A stretch of 64,000 nucleotides of DNA from Kingdonia uniflora (taxonomy: Eukaryota; Streptophyta; Magnoliopsida; Ranunculales; Circaeasteraceae). The position numbers and the translations under genes are program-made. Below, piece by piece: positions 33,181 through 44,649 of this stretch (within the stretch, counting starts at the first letter, position 1; every line of letters begins with the position of its first letter). The notes beneath the pieces were generated by a model. It searched no databases. It saw only the letters and a program-made list of their open reading frames with translations, and was not told where the DNA came from. The stretch spans positions 1,364,001 to 1,428,000 of the forward strand of contig JACGCM010002493.1 of NCBI GenBank assembly GCA_014058105.1, written 5' to 3'.

Positions 33181-34961
33181 TTTGTAATACAAAAGAGATA
33201 TCGTAATGAGATACAAAACATATCAATTGCATGGAAGGCAAATCATTGTATTAAGAATAATCTAAAAATGATTCTAAATCATATTAAAGGTGAACCCCGT
33301 TCATATTCTAAAATACATGAAATTCCTCAAAAAGAATCAAATCCCAAATTATACCCTGTAAAATGACGATCGGAATCTTAGTGTGCAGTAAAACAGAATC
33401 CTAGTCAGGAGTGCTATTTAAAACTACAAGATGTGTGTGCCCCATAGTCAGAGAACTAGGGTATTCTAAGCCCTCGAGTTCAATAAAAGGTCGTATATTC
33501 TAGCCAATGACCTTATTTGCTACGAATATGAGGGGCATTAGATGTTGAGCTGACGAGTGGTTCTATCCCGAAGTCAGTTGGGTTCACAAGATAAGTTGAT
33601 TAGGCCTGCCTTTGAACTAACAGTCTAGGATACTATAGGTTGCTATTAATGCATATATACATCTAAATATTATGCTTGTAACATCTAATTGCACCTAGAT
33701 ACGAAAAATTGATTCCTCGGACACCAAGTTTTTAGAAATAAGACTAAGTCAATTCCCAATTGAGTTATAGTTAATTGTTCATGACAATGAACTGTGATTT
33801 ATATATGATTCACAGTCGTATGTTAAATTAGTCTTAGTTTCGTATTATTTGTGATCCCTGATCATGACAATTAGTATCATAGGGGCATACCAGTAATATC
33901 TATTAGCTATCGTAAAGATACTTAAATAGGAATTACACGAAGTACTTATATCACATATAAGTGAACCAATGTTCCTAGACGAGGCACCGATTCCCAAAAA
34001 TTTTAAAAAAATATTTTGCATAAAAAAAAATCAAAAATGGGTCCCCCACGGGGTAGGTCCAGTCAATAAGAATTTTTTAAAAATAATTAGGCTCAATTTG
34101 ACCAAAAATTGGGCTTTTTAAAGCCGTTTTAATGGCTGGACCGGTCCTGAACCGGTCTGACTCGGTCTGGGTCAAGGTCTGGACCGGGTGGACATAGTTT
34201 GAACCGGTCTGACTCGGTCACACGTGCCCTGCACATGCACCACACGTGTCAAACACACACATGCCACATACACTTGCCACACACGTACTACACACACACA
34301 CGCCACACACGTACACTGATCCAGAATGGCAAGGAATATTCTGGTCACCGGGAAGAATATTCCGGCTATCGTCTGGCCAAATTTTCCAGAGAATGTTCCG
34401 GCAAGAGTCCGGTGGCCGGTCTTCGGTGATAGTTCGGCGACTCATACGTGTCATGGCATGCCTCACGTGCCACGGCCGACGTCACTATGGATAAGGATGA
34501 CGCCATAAAGAGAAGAAAAAAAAATTAAAAAAAATATGACGTCAGCGACAAAAAACCCCCGCCGTTTTTTGCCGTGAAATTGTCTAGTTTCAACGAGCTA
34601 TTCCCGGCGATTGGGGCATCTCCCATAGATGTGCCATATATCGTTGGAAAGCTCTCGGAGTAGGCTATCTAGATGAAGTGGTCCTGCCTCAATTCGATCT
34701 CTGCAGTGAAAGATATACACAATCGAAAACAGCTCTTTATCAAGGGTAAACAAAACAATAAAAACCCTAGTTTTTAATCTGAAAAAAATAGGGAAAAAAT
34801 AGGTCTTCGAAACATACGGATCTATGATATATTATAGATCTAAATATAGGTATAAAAAAACTGCAAAATATCTCTTCTCCTGATCGCTTTGTTTCTGTGA
34901 AATCTCTGATTGGACATAAAGATCTGTTCTTCTTGTTCCCAGAGCTTGCGTACTGATAACG
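33181..34961 (-). other. untranslated leader of the nested copia element
   Basis: About 1.8 kb between 5' LTR and gag with only weak short frames, rich in CCGGTCT/GACCGG and CACACACG motifs. Immediately inside the LTR the minus strand reads CGTTATCAGTACGCAAGCTC (34961-34942), resembling the CGTTATCAGCACG primer-site type seen in some plant copia elements. The part at about 33895-34270 is homologous, inverted, to 59990-60390. Confidence 0.6.
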
Positions 34962-35218
34962 TGTTGGGATATGATCAATCTAGAACAGAACTATAGTAAA
35001 GCATGAACAGGAGAGAAATAGAGAAAGAGATTTATTGAATATCATAACCATGTTCTCTGTACATAGTACAGTGATATATATAGGTAACCCAGAAGTATTC
35101 CTTATTCTACTCTAACTCTTCCCATAACCCTATTGGGCCTATAGGTTTGCTAAGAGTCTGTCTAGGACACCCCAACCCTGTTGGGATCCTAAGAAAGGCT
35201 TGGACCCAACTCCTAACA
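34962..35218 (-). repeat. 5' LTR of the nested copia element (257 bp)
   Basis: On the plus strand it runs from TGTTGGGATATGATC to CTCCTAACA, so the minus strand has TGTTAGGAG...ATCCCAACA with short inverted ends. A TATATATA run (about 35072-35081) could serve as a TATA box. It directly adjoins the primer site on the gag side and LINE ORF1 sequence on the other side (from about 35230). No second copy is in the window. Confidence 0.85.
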
Positions 35219-35229
35219 ATTTTTATAAA

Positions 35230-37390
35230 ATTCTGTTTTGGGTACAAGTAGATGGATTACCGTTCGGTCTTTTTGTGCTTATTATAGCCTAGGCTGTGGC
35301 AAAATTTTTTGGGTACTTTTATCGATTTCGATCTTGAACCAACTTTTAATCACTAGGGGAAAAAACTTCTCCGTATAAGAGTTCTCATTGATGTGGGACG
35401 GGCGTTCGTCCGAACAGCCAAACTCATAATCAAAGGTCACCCAGAATACAGGCTTCTCTTTCAATATGAACGATTGAAAGGTTTGTGCTTCTATTGTGGA
35501 AAGATCGGTCACAAAGAAAGTCATTGTAACTCACCGGCTATATACCCTGACGATTATGATCTCAGCACAAATATGAGAAAAATGAAGTTCTCAGATGCTA
35601 TCAATGCAAAAATTAATTTTGCTACAATCAGAGAACTGGCCAAAAAAGGAAACCCTAACCAAAGGATGGCTCCCCAAAATCTCTTAGCAATGCCAGAAGG
35701 TCATCGATACTCTGGTCATACCATAACAAAAAGGAAAAAATGGAGGACTCTGGATACCATATAGAGGGACATCCTAAATTTGTTCCCAATACTACTCAAA
35801 TCCCCAGGGAAGGAGATAATTCTATAGGGTTACCAATGTTAATACATATCCCTCTGGCAGCCAACCAAAGCGAACCCAACCAGGTTCTCATGATCAGTGA
35901 GGAAGAATGCTCTTTGGAACAAAGTGGACAAACGTCTAAACCCCAAAATGGAAACAAGGGCAAGCTCAACAATGAGCCGGATAACATGCTGATAGATGAT
36001 TCAAACCTCGCTCCAATAGAACATCATGTATGGTTCTCATAAACCTCATCTAATTTAGATACTCAATATCTTTTTCGTAAATTTAGATGGGATAAGTGTG
36101 AAGATGAACATTTAGACAATCAATTCATCTTGGGTAGGATATTAAAAAACCACAAGGATAAAACCCAAATGATACATCAAATACACATACCATTGGGTCA
36201 AAGTACACCCAAACCAACCCTCGAGCACCTACCTAAATCGGTCATTGGCTCAGGATGGGCCATTTCAACAATTTCAGATGGGCTTGGGTTTCTCGTTTGG
36301 GACTGTTGTACCCAAAAACTACATACCAACCCAAGGAAAAGGTCATATGAGTATGGACAAAACCACAAGCCGTCAACATCATTACAACATAGCAGTACAC
36401 AATAATAAAAAAATCTGTCAAACAGGCAGGTCTGATTTCTCATCATTATAATCGGAAAACTCATAAGGTAACACTTGTTACAACAAATCAGTGGTTGAGA
36501 CAACAAAAAAGTAATATATACCAACATTTTATACACAACTATAACCCTAATTTTTTTTCAACAAACCTTTGCAAACCATGGAAGACAAGTCTGAGGGAGG
36601 TTTCTAGCGAGGAAAGCATCTGCACAATGGTCGAACCCGAGGTCGTTTTAATACTCGAAGGGGTAGAGGCTATACCACCAGCAATAAAGGCTTATACCAT
36701 AATGCCAATCCATATACCTATCGAAGAGAAGGAGGACCTTCTCAAGTAATGGAAAACTCGTTTCATTCACACACCTCAAATGCTTTCACCAAAACAATTA
36801 CCCCTCCCTCCCATGAAGAAGAGAACCTGAATTGCCACAACCCAACCACAAAACCCACTGTCCCACCAACAAACCCTTTACCACCCATATACCCATTAAT
36901 AAGACCAATCATAATCCCATTTGATCATGGCATTCCAATGATGTTCTCTATGATACCTATTGGCTTTATGGTTCCTTACATGGTTATGGGACAACCACAG
37001 GGATTCCAGGCTATCTCCCAATCTTTTGGACACCCAACCAAAGTTTATAGTTTTGAAGAACTTATGCATGGTCACGGAACAGTCCTGCATGCAACCCCAT
37101 GCACGATTCAAAACCCTACTAGTAGTAATAATACACAGACTCAGTTTCATCTTCCCACTACAACAACCATACCCCAATCAGATCCCATTTTCCCTATTGA
37201 TCCTTTTTAACCAAGGAATACAATTGGAATCCCTGGATACATCAAATGATACTTCCCCTAGAGGGAGAGGACTTTCGGGAAGGTTCTATAAAAGTGAAAG
37301 AGTGGAGAAGGAACAAGAGCGAGTTCATACAGAATTTGATTTTGATGAATTCTATAGACTCCAAAAGGCTATTCTAAACCAAGTCTAGGT
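35230..37390 (+). pseudogene. LINE ORF1 (DUF4283 / zf-CCHC_4 type), decayed
   Basis: ORF1 proteins bind LINE RNA. The left edge (FWVQVDGLPFGLFV in one frame) is the end of the DUF4283 domain. After frameshifts it reads RIRVLIDVGRAFVRTAKLII and a CCHC knuckle CFYCGKIGHKESHC (C-2-C-4-H-4-C), 35480-35530. A Pro/Gln/Asn-rich C-terminal region follows, with an Arg/Gly patch (RGRFNTRRGRGY, about 36640-36680). The N-terminal half is lost at the copia insertion. Several stops and shifts are present. Confidence 0.78.
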
Positions 37391-38607
37391 AAGTACAAAC
37401 AACACGACTATCTCTTTTGCATGCAAATTGTCTTATAGGTTATGGTTAAATTACTGTTGCACTACAAAAGGCTTAAGGATACCTGGCTTTCATGTTTACA
37501 ATTTTTTTCTAAAAGCCCGAGTCTTTACGATCCTACTTACAAGATAAATGTTTGTAGTTTCGAATTTACATTTGAGAACAGGCAAACACACACTTGTAAC
37601 TACATTGAAAACATAAACACTATTGTTGAAAATAGGGATGGTAGAAAACCCAAAACTGGGAAAACGCACCTCTATCTACTGAAGCAGAAAAAGGGTACTT
37701 CAAAACTACCTGATAACATGGAACAACTATGGAGCATTACCACTCTCATCAGCTTGAGTATTAAAGCAACTCTTTATAACAAAATACTATCCCACAGACA
37801 GCAACATAACCACAACAAAAAATCTCAACCCACGATGGAATCTCGGTTGATGATCTCATCCCCAGATAAAAAACATAAAGAATATCAAGTCCATTTCTAT
37901 AGAAGAAAGGGCAAGGCTCTTCGGCTCTTCCCAGGACCATATCCTGCCAATGTTTGCAGCCGAAAGAGAGAAGGAATAAATCGTACGTTACTTCTCAAAT
38001 CCCTAGAATAATCACAAAACACGAAGCAAAAAATTGGTCAAATCCCTCTGGTGGATCTTGGATCCCCAGAACCTGAAACCAATCAAGTGGGGTCCGGAGA
38101 ACTTTATGATTTTTAGGAATTGGAACTGGGAGCATTAGATCTCTTCCTTTCCCCAGCTGCTTTTCCAAATTACTCTCAGATCTGTCATTCAGAAGAGAGC
38201 CGACACACTATGATTGGAAGAGAGATGGCTTTACTCGAGTATAGACCTGGGAGCAACACCATCTCCCCGGCTCTCAGTCTTTTAGCATCTTATCCTACTC
38301 CATTGGCAGTCAATGTTGACAAAGCTCTGGACTCTCTGGTCCAGGTAACCACCATTGTTGGTGGGTTTCTCTATGAAATTGTTTATTGGCATCTTATTTT
38401 AGATCATTATTTTAAAGAAGGAAAAAGGAGATGGATATGGTATATAGATTGGCTGGGTAATGAAACCAGATAGAAAAAACAGTCAAAAAGGCCTAGTTGG
38501 GATTGACCCAATCTAAGATATTTTAATAATACTATGGGCTCTTTAATAAAACAAGATAACAGTTGGTATACAAAGGTGGTGGTGGCCCTTCAGCCACCAC
38601 AGTTCCA

Positions 38608-39400
38608 TTAAAAATCTCCTGCTGGAATTGTCGTGGTGGAGGGAAATCCACGACAATTCAGCAGCTCAAATCCAATTCTAGTAAATAACGACCTGATATT
38701 ATGTTCGTTATGGAAACAAAATTAGATGAGCACTGCAGTAAACTGAAAATAAAAAAACTCAGTTTCCGAAACTTGTGTATCATTCAAGCTCAAGGAATTA
38801 AAAATGGCCTCTGGCTTCTGTGGAATGAAACAATTACGATTGAAATCATCCATAAATGTGATTACTCTATCCAAACTCTTATCACTACAAATCCCCTCAC
38901 TGAAAAATAGTTGTGCTTTTTCACACATGGCATCCCAGAAAAAAGATTCCGTCATATTCTCTGGGATGGCCTGAATCAATTTGGGAAACTCATAAAGTTC
39001 CCTTGGATTCTTATAGGAGATCTTAACGAAGTAGTCGATCCACTGGATAAACTTACTTCTACCACGACTAAATTTTATACCAACCCTGCTTTCTTAAACC
39101 TGATTAGCGAATTAGGGTTAATTGACATTCCTTATAGTGGAGTACCTTATACTTGGTCAAAGAATAATCACAAAAGTAATCTTGTTCGGGAAATAATTGA
39201 TAGAGGATTCATGAGCGCCAGATGGAATTCTCTTTATCCAGAGGCTAAAATAAAAAAAATTCTTATCCTCTCTTCTAACCATGGTATCATTCTCCTTAAT
39301 ACCAACCCGGATAACCAAAAGCTGATTCGACAATTTCATTTCAAATAAGCCTGATTCAAAGACCCCGATTGTCGGCCTTTACTGGAAAAGGTTTGGGGAA
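38608..39400 (+). pseudogene. LINE AP endonuclease domain
   Basis: The domain nicks target DNA. It opens KISCWNCRGGGKSTTIQQL at about 38610. After a stop it has METKLDEH with the catalytic Glu, then WILIGDLNEVVDPLDK with the Asp/Asn pair, VPYTWSKNN, and a final SNHGIILL where the canonical SDH has become SNH. Stops near 38687 and 38908 interrupt it. The interval 37391-38607 before it holds only degraded linker coding. Confidence 0.85.
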
Positions 39401-41137
39401 CAAACCCCAGACGAGGCAATCCGGTCAACATTATTCAAGCTAAACAATTACAACTTTAACGAGCACTAAAAAAATGTGATCAAAATCATTTCGGTAAACT
39501 GGCTTACCAAATTAAGCACACGGAAAAGCAACTTGCCTTTTTACAATGCAGACGGTTCCTTTATGCTCTAACCAAACTAAAAAATCTGCAAATACACCTT
39601 AAACTCCTAATTGAGAAAGAGGAATGTTATTGGAAAGATCAGAGCAGAGAAATCTGGCTCAAAGAAGGAGACATGAATACCTCCTTTTTCCATAGAGCGA
39701 CTAAAATCCGTCGCAACTTGAATCGTATTGAATTCCTCAAAAATAAGAATGGAGAATGGAAGGAAAAGCGATACGAGATTGGAAACATTTTTATTGATTA
39801 TTTTAAAAATATCTTTTCTTCCACTCATACTCCTCCTTTCCCAAACAACTACGGTCAAATCAGTCAGCTTATCCAACCGATCATTTTGGATGACCACCAA
39901 TCTCAACTCAACCACCCCATTACGGAAGAGGAGGTAAAACTTGCTCTGTTCACTATGCACCCCTACAAAAGTCCAGGTCTGGATGGTTTTACACCAATCT
40001 TTTATCAACAATCCTGGAATTGGATCAAACAAGACTTAGTGGATTGTTACAACTATTTTCTCTCCTCACAACACAACAATAGTATGATCAATCATACCAA
40101 CTTAACTCTTATCCCAAAACATCGGAACCCAGGTTCTGCTTTGGATTTTCGACCTATTAGCCTGTATAATACGGCTATTAAAATAGTTTCAAAAGTCCTG
40201 GCAAGTAGGATTAAACATCTTCTTCCTCTTATGATCGGACCCTATCAAAATTCTTTTACCAAAGGAAGATACATCCAAGATAACTTGGCAGTGGTTCAAG
40301 AAACTCTCCACGTACTCAAAAAGAAAAAAAAAGGGATCCAAGGGTGTATGGCTATTAAAGTCGATATGAGTAAAGCCTATGATAGGGTCGAATGGGATTT
40401 TTTTAAACAAGTTTTAATGGCTTTCGACTTCAAAGATAACTTCCTTCGAGCCATTATGACAATCGTCTCCTCATCTACTTATTTTATTAAACTTAATGGG
40501 TCACCTTTTGGATTTTTCTCCCCCTCTCGAGGACTAAGACAAGGGGACCCTCTCTCTCCATATCTTTTCATCCTTTGCATGGAAATACTCTCTAGACTGT
40601 TTCTGGAAAAGGAGAAAACAAAGGATCTCCACGGGATTAAAATTGGGTGACATGTTCCCCCCATTTCCCACATGCTCTTCGCCGATGACTCCTTTGTTTT
40701 TGCTAGAGCAAATTTGCAAGAAGCCGGCACAATTAAAGATATCTTATATCAGTATAACCTCCTTTGAGGACAGGAAGTTAACTACCATAAATATGAAGTT
40801 TTCCTCAGTCCAAACATACACGATAGACATGGAAAGATTATTAGAAAAATCCTTAGAATTCAAAGAACCCACATCACGTCTCGATATTTGGGAACTCCGG
40901 TCCATCTGTCAGGCAGTAAAAAGAACGATTATGGATATATTCTGGAAAGAGTTCAGAGTAAATTTCAAAATTGGAAAACTCAATTCCTAAGCCAAGCAGG
41001 TCGAATAACCCTGATTAAGAGCGTTTCTACTGCTATCCCATGGTATCAAATGGCTAGCGCGCTGCTTCCTAAATCGCTAACCACTAAGATGGACGCCCTC
41101 AATAGAGATTTCTGGTGGGGTTACAAAAAAGATGGTG
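39401..41137 (+). pseudogene. LINE reverse transcriptase, 5' part up to hAT insertion
   Basis: The RT shows WLKEGDMNTSFFHRATKIRR, SPGLDGFTPIFYQQSW, NLTLIPKHRNP, FRPISLYNTAIKIVSKVLA, FTKGRYIQDNLAVVQE, KVDMSKAYDRVEWDFFKQV and GLRQGDPLSPYLFILCME. The active-site box MLFADDSFVF lies at about 40672-40701, after a frameshift near 40648. The Asp residues are intact. Coding continues with ITLIKSVSTAIPWYQMA to 41137, where the hAT element begins. Confidence 0.92.
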
Positions 41138-41145
41138 ATACTAAG
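41138..41145 (+). repeat. 8-bp target-site duplication ATACTAAG, left copy
   Basis: ATACTAAG at 41138-41145 is identical to 42478-42485, on either side of the hAT element. Confidence 0.93.
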
Positions 41146-42477
41146 TAGGGCTGTACAAAGAAATCGTAAAACCGTGAAACTGAACCGAACCGGGCTGAAC
41201 CGACAAATTTTTTTGGTTTTTAACAGGGCCGGTTCGGTTTACAGTTCGAAAATTGAGAAACCGGGCTACCTCGGTTCGGTTACCGGTTACCCGACCAAAC
41301 CGAACCGGGGGTAACCTTAACCTAATTAATAATATATATAGGCTTTATTTCTCATACTTATCTCTCACTCAGTCTCTTTCTACTCTTCTAGTCTGAGATT
41401 TGATCTCTCTCTCTCTCTCTAGTCTCTTTCGTCATTTCCTATGCATCTGAGATCTGTGATCAGATCTGTAGAGAGATAAAAAGAAGCAAATCTCTTTCGT
41501 CATTTCCTATGCATTTGAGATATGAGATTTGAACGAACTCACCAACTCTGAGATTTGTGATCTGTGATCTGAGATCTGAGATCATCACCAACTCACAAAC
41601 TCTGAGATCTGAACAAACATCTGAGATCTAAGATCTTAACAAACATCACCTCTCCAACTCTCTTTCGTCATTTCCTATGCAAATCTCAGTTTAATCCAAC
41701 GGTGAAGAAAGGGTAGTACTACCAGAGAAGAAGATGAAGATGTTGAGGGCGACACGAAGCTTTATCGATAATCTGAAGAGAGTAGTACTACCAGAGAAGA
41801 AGATGAAAATAGAGGTGTTGGAATTTTGATTTTGTGGATTTATTTATTTTATTATGAAATTTTGATTGTTTCATAATGTGGAAATTGGAAATTTGAATGT
41901 GGGAAATCATTTATTTATGTATTTGAATTTCAGATGTTGTAGATAGAGATGGGAAATCATCACTGTCATCAAAGTTGATTTATTTGACCTTTTTTTTATA
42001 TAGCTTTGTGGAGATTTTGATGCGAGTGTTAGTTTGGTTTTAATGTAGATTGTTTTGAAATTGAAGATCTGTAGAGGTGATTCGATTAAGAAGGTACTAG
42101 TACGTGAAGCAAGAGCTTATGATATTGCTGGAACAACTAGGAATCATTTGGGTTTGATTAGGTCGTCGACTTCGGTAACAAAGTATTGTGGGAGGAAGCT
42201 TTCCGGGAAGTGTTGTGTTGTTGTTGTTAATAATGGGAAAGTTGTGTTTCAGAGAGAAAAAGAACTTATAGATAAAAGAAGAAACCAGATCCAAAACACA
42301 CAAATACAAAACCGAATATAAAAACTGAACCGAAACCGAACTGACCGGTTCGGTTTTGGTTCGGTTCTTTATGAGGCTGGTTCGGTTTCGGTTCGGAGTT
42401 CTAAAAAATTGGGGGTGTCCGGTTCGGTTAGCTGTTTAGGGTCAAAATCGGACCGAACTGGACCGTGTACAACCCTA
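41146..42477 (+). mobile_element. non-autonomous hAT element carrying a gene fragment (Pack-type), 1332 bp
   Basis: Ends are TAGGGCTGTACA at the left and, inverted, TAGGGTTGTACA at the right, with a perfect 8-bp TSD. Both subterminal regions are rich in GGTTCGGTT / AACCGAACC motifs. There is no transposase. Between them lie (CT)n and GAGATCTGA-type repeats (41400-41650), a duplicated 25-bp phrase (GTAGTACTACCAGAGAAGAA at about 41715 and 41787) and a coding-like stretch at 42055-42260 resembling a host gene exon. Confidence 0.92.
42055..42260 (+). pseudogene. captured fragment of a UspA-domain (adenine nucleotide alpha hydrolase-like) kinase gene
   Basis: The frame reads LKICRGDSIKKVLVREARAY, GTTRNHLGLIRSSTSVTKYC, GRKLSGKCCVVVVNNGKVVF and QRE. 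This resembles the N-terminal UspA-like domain of plant protein kinases annotated as adenine nucleotide alpha hydrolase-like, where a nucleotide-binding GTS-x-NH, SSxSVxKYC and NGKxVFQRE series is typical. A likely splice acceptor (TTTTAATGTAG) ends just before it at about 42049, so the source was probably genomic DNA with introns. The kinase domain is absent. Identification is from memory of the family. Confidence 0.55.
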
Positions 42478-42485
42478 ATACTAAG

Positions 42486-43250
42486 TATCACCTTACCAAA
42501 TGAGGGCAAATTACTAAACCTTGGAAACTGGGAGGACTCAACATTCGACAGGCTCACATTTAAAATTTAGCTCTAATGGCTAAATATACCTGGCAATTCC
42601 TTGCCCAACCAGATACTTTTATTAGCAAAAATTTTAAAGCAAAGTATTTCCCTACAACCCCTTTCCTTCATTACAAAACACACCCTAACCAATCTCGATT
42701 TTGGAAGGATGTGATTCATGCTAGAGACGAGGTTAAATAATATTTAGGTTGGATTGTTGGAGATGGAACTAATATTCACATTTGGAATGACAATTTGGTC
42801 CCATCCCTTCTAACCTTTAAACCCACCAGGAGAAACACAAACCAACCAGAGATAATCTGGGTTTCCCAACTTATGATCTATCATCCTACTAGATGGAATA
42901 TGACTCTCTTACAAGATCTTATCCCAGTTGAGCAGCTCCCACACATTATGGGATTACAACTCCACTATAATACAAGGACTGATACCATACAATGGATACC
43001 AGATAAAAAGTCCAAATTCTCGGTCAAATCAGCCTATACCAAATTAGAAGAAAAAATGAGGCAGTATAATACTATCAACCACAACCCCTACTCTTCATGC
43101 ATTTGGAAACTGAAACTACCCTTACGTAATCAGTTCTTTATTTGGCGACTTAGGCAAAACCTCCTCCCTGTAAAACAAAGGCTATTTCAAAACCACATTG
43201 TCACCGATGATATCTGCCCAGTTTGCAATAAAGAAACATAAACAATACAA
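42486..43250 (+). pseudogene. LINE ORF2, region after RT with zf-RVT
   Basis: After the hAT right TSD the LINE frame resumes (YHLTK...W-LGGLNIRQAH-type sequence), then WISDGTNI-type and PTRWNMTLLQDLIPVEQLP. A zf-RVT zinc domain follows at 43080-43250 with FIWRLRQNLLPVKQRLFQNH and DICPVCNKE, and downstream a stop-broken HALFQCDWVAKLW. The order matches plant L1 elements. Several stops are present. Confidence 0.85.
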
Positions 43251-43589
43251 CATGCTTTATTTCAATGTGATTGGGTAGCTAAACTTTGGTTTAGCTCCAG
43301 TTATACTCTCAGAACTCAATATACTGGTTTCCAATACCAGGAGGTTTTCTATCACCTATTGACACAGAGTCAACGTGCAAATGATGGTTTACATAGCATT
43401 TCCTTATTTTGTGCTATTTTGGAGGATATATGGACCGCCAGAAACAAAATGATTTTTACTAAAAAAATTCCCCTTATCGGTCGTATTCTCAATATTGCTC
43501 AAAATAATTTACTTGCTATTTGTGATACTACTTGTAATCCAGTTAGAAACCAAACTGACTATGCTGATCGTTCTTTTGCATCTATTACT

Positions 43590-44063
43590 GCTACAATTAG
43601 TTTTAAACTCTTTACAGATGCGTCCTGGTCAGAAACTACTCACAAAGGTGGAATGGGATTCCTTCTTGTTAATGAAGCTAATAAACCAATTCTTGCAGGA
43701 CACGCACCCCTTACAGCAGACAACGCAACACAAGCTGAAGGGCAATGCATTCCCTGGGCCATCAAACTGAGTGCACAGGAGATTTGAGGACAAAAGGTGC
43801 TTCTATTCACGGATTGCAGTAATGTGAGCTTTTTCCGGAGCGCAATGGAGCACAGCTTCTCAGCTTCAACCATGTCTTACCTCATGTAAAAAGTTAGCTT
43901 ATTTTTCGTTTTATTGGATCTTTAGATCCATGAACTTTATAGCACATGAACTAGCGGCCCTGGGCACTAGGCATAATGGTTTGTATTATGATAACTCTAT
44001 GTCGGGCTGGATTAATCCTGTGGCCCAAACCCTGTTTTCGTTCCAATAAATTGTGGTTTAAGG
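43590..44063 (+). pseudogene. LINE C-terminal RNase H (RVT_3-type)
   Basis: The sequence reads FKLFTDASWSETTHKGGMGF, LTADNATQAEGQCIPWA and, after a stop, LLFTDCSNV, which hold the RNase H Asp-Glu-Asp positions. Degraded frames continue to the poly(A) tail. An RNase H at this place is common in plant L1-like elements. Confidence 0.82.
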
Positions 44064-44079
44064 AAAAAAAAAAAAAAAA
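44064..44079 (+). other. poly(A) tail of the LINE
   Basis: A run of 16 A directly follows the LINE 3' end and is followed by AACTTCAATCCATCACC, the probable right target-site duplication (44078-44094, sharing the last As). Confidence 0.85.
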
Positions 44080-44094
44080 CTTCAATCCATCACC

Positions 44095-44649
44095 TCTCTC
44101 TATGATTTCTCTCTTATTAAAGATTTTTCAGATAAAGCTTTGTGCATTTATGAGGAGGAAAGAATATGAAGTTCAAAGACTTGGTGGTTTGCCCTAATTT
44201 CTCATACTCAAAGGGTTAGGTGATTTGCCCAAATCCCTTCTCGAATCACCCCTTATCCGTTTAATTTAAATGGGTTTTGGGGCGGGTTGCCGCTGTGAGC
44301 TTCGCTTCCACCATCTATGTGAAATGATGTTTATATTACGAATTCGATAATCAATAAACCGAATATGTATTTTTTTTAATAACCATAGTTAAATACAAAA
44401 ACAAAAGATGTCACACTAATCTGTCGTCACCTCCTCTTCTTCATCCCCCATCTTTGCCATCACCCTCAAAGAACCGTCACTCCCCCCTAATATCTTTGTC
44501 AATAGGTCCACACGATTACATCCATCACTCGTAACTACAACCCGTTTAGTCAACCACTGCCATCCGTCCGTCGCCTTTAAAAAACAACAAAAACACATCA
44601 TTTCCCTCACTCATCAGTCATCACTCCAAATCTCACACAGCTCAAAACC
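44095..44649 (+). promoter_or_regulatory. upstream region of the CCDC47-like gene
   Basis: About 555 bp between the LINE and the ATG. There is no coding sequence. The last 100 bp are AC-rich (CACTCATCAGTCATCACTCC) as in a plant 5' UTR, and the start codon context is AAAACCATGGCT. No unambiguous TATA box is seen. Confidence 0.4.

Larger units (their letters stand above)
27924..35218 (-). mobile_element. Ty1/copia retrotransposon with nested MITE, 3' LTR missing
   Basis: On the minus strand there is a 5' LTR (35218-34962), a primer site immediately inside it, a long leader, gag (about 33180-32247), protease and integrase (about 31932-30605), RT (30600-28560) and RNase H (to 27955). The purine tract CAGGGGGAG near 27965-27955 is followed by about 30 bp of 3' untranslated sequence and then foreign DNA, with no copy of the LTR. 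The element lies inside the LINE and carries a 507-bp hAT MITE in RT. Confidence 0.88.
27429..44079 (+). mobile_element. L1-type LINE (non-LTR retrotransposon) broken by nested elements
   Basis: ORF1 zinc-knuckle protein, AP endonuclease, RT with FADD, zf-RVT and a C-terminal RNase H occur in plant L1 order on the plus strand and end in a poly(A) tract at 44064-44079. An imperfect 17-18-bp duplication (27411-27428 and 44078-44094) suggests the 5' end lies near 27429. A minus-strand copia element occupies about 27924-35218 and a hAT element 41146-42477. Many stops and frameshifts show the copy is old. The 5' boundary is inference. The body and 3' end are secure. Confidence 0.75.

Noticed and set aside
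34199..34494. Overlapping plus and minus frames rich in His/Thr
   Set aside because: They come from CACACACG low-complexity sequence in the copia leader.
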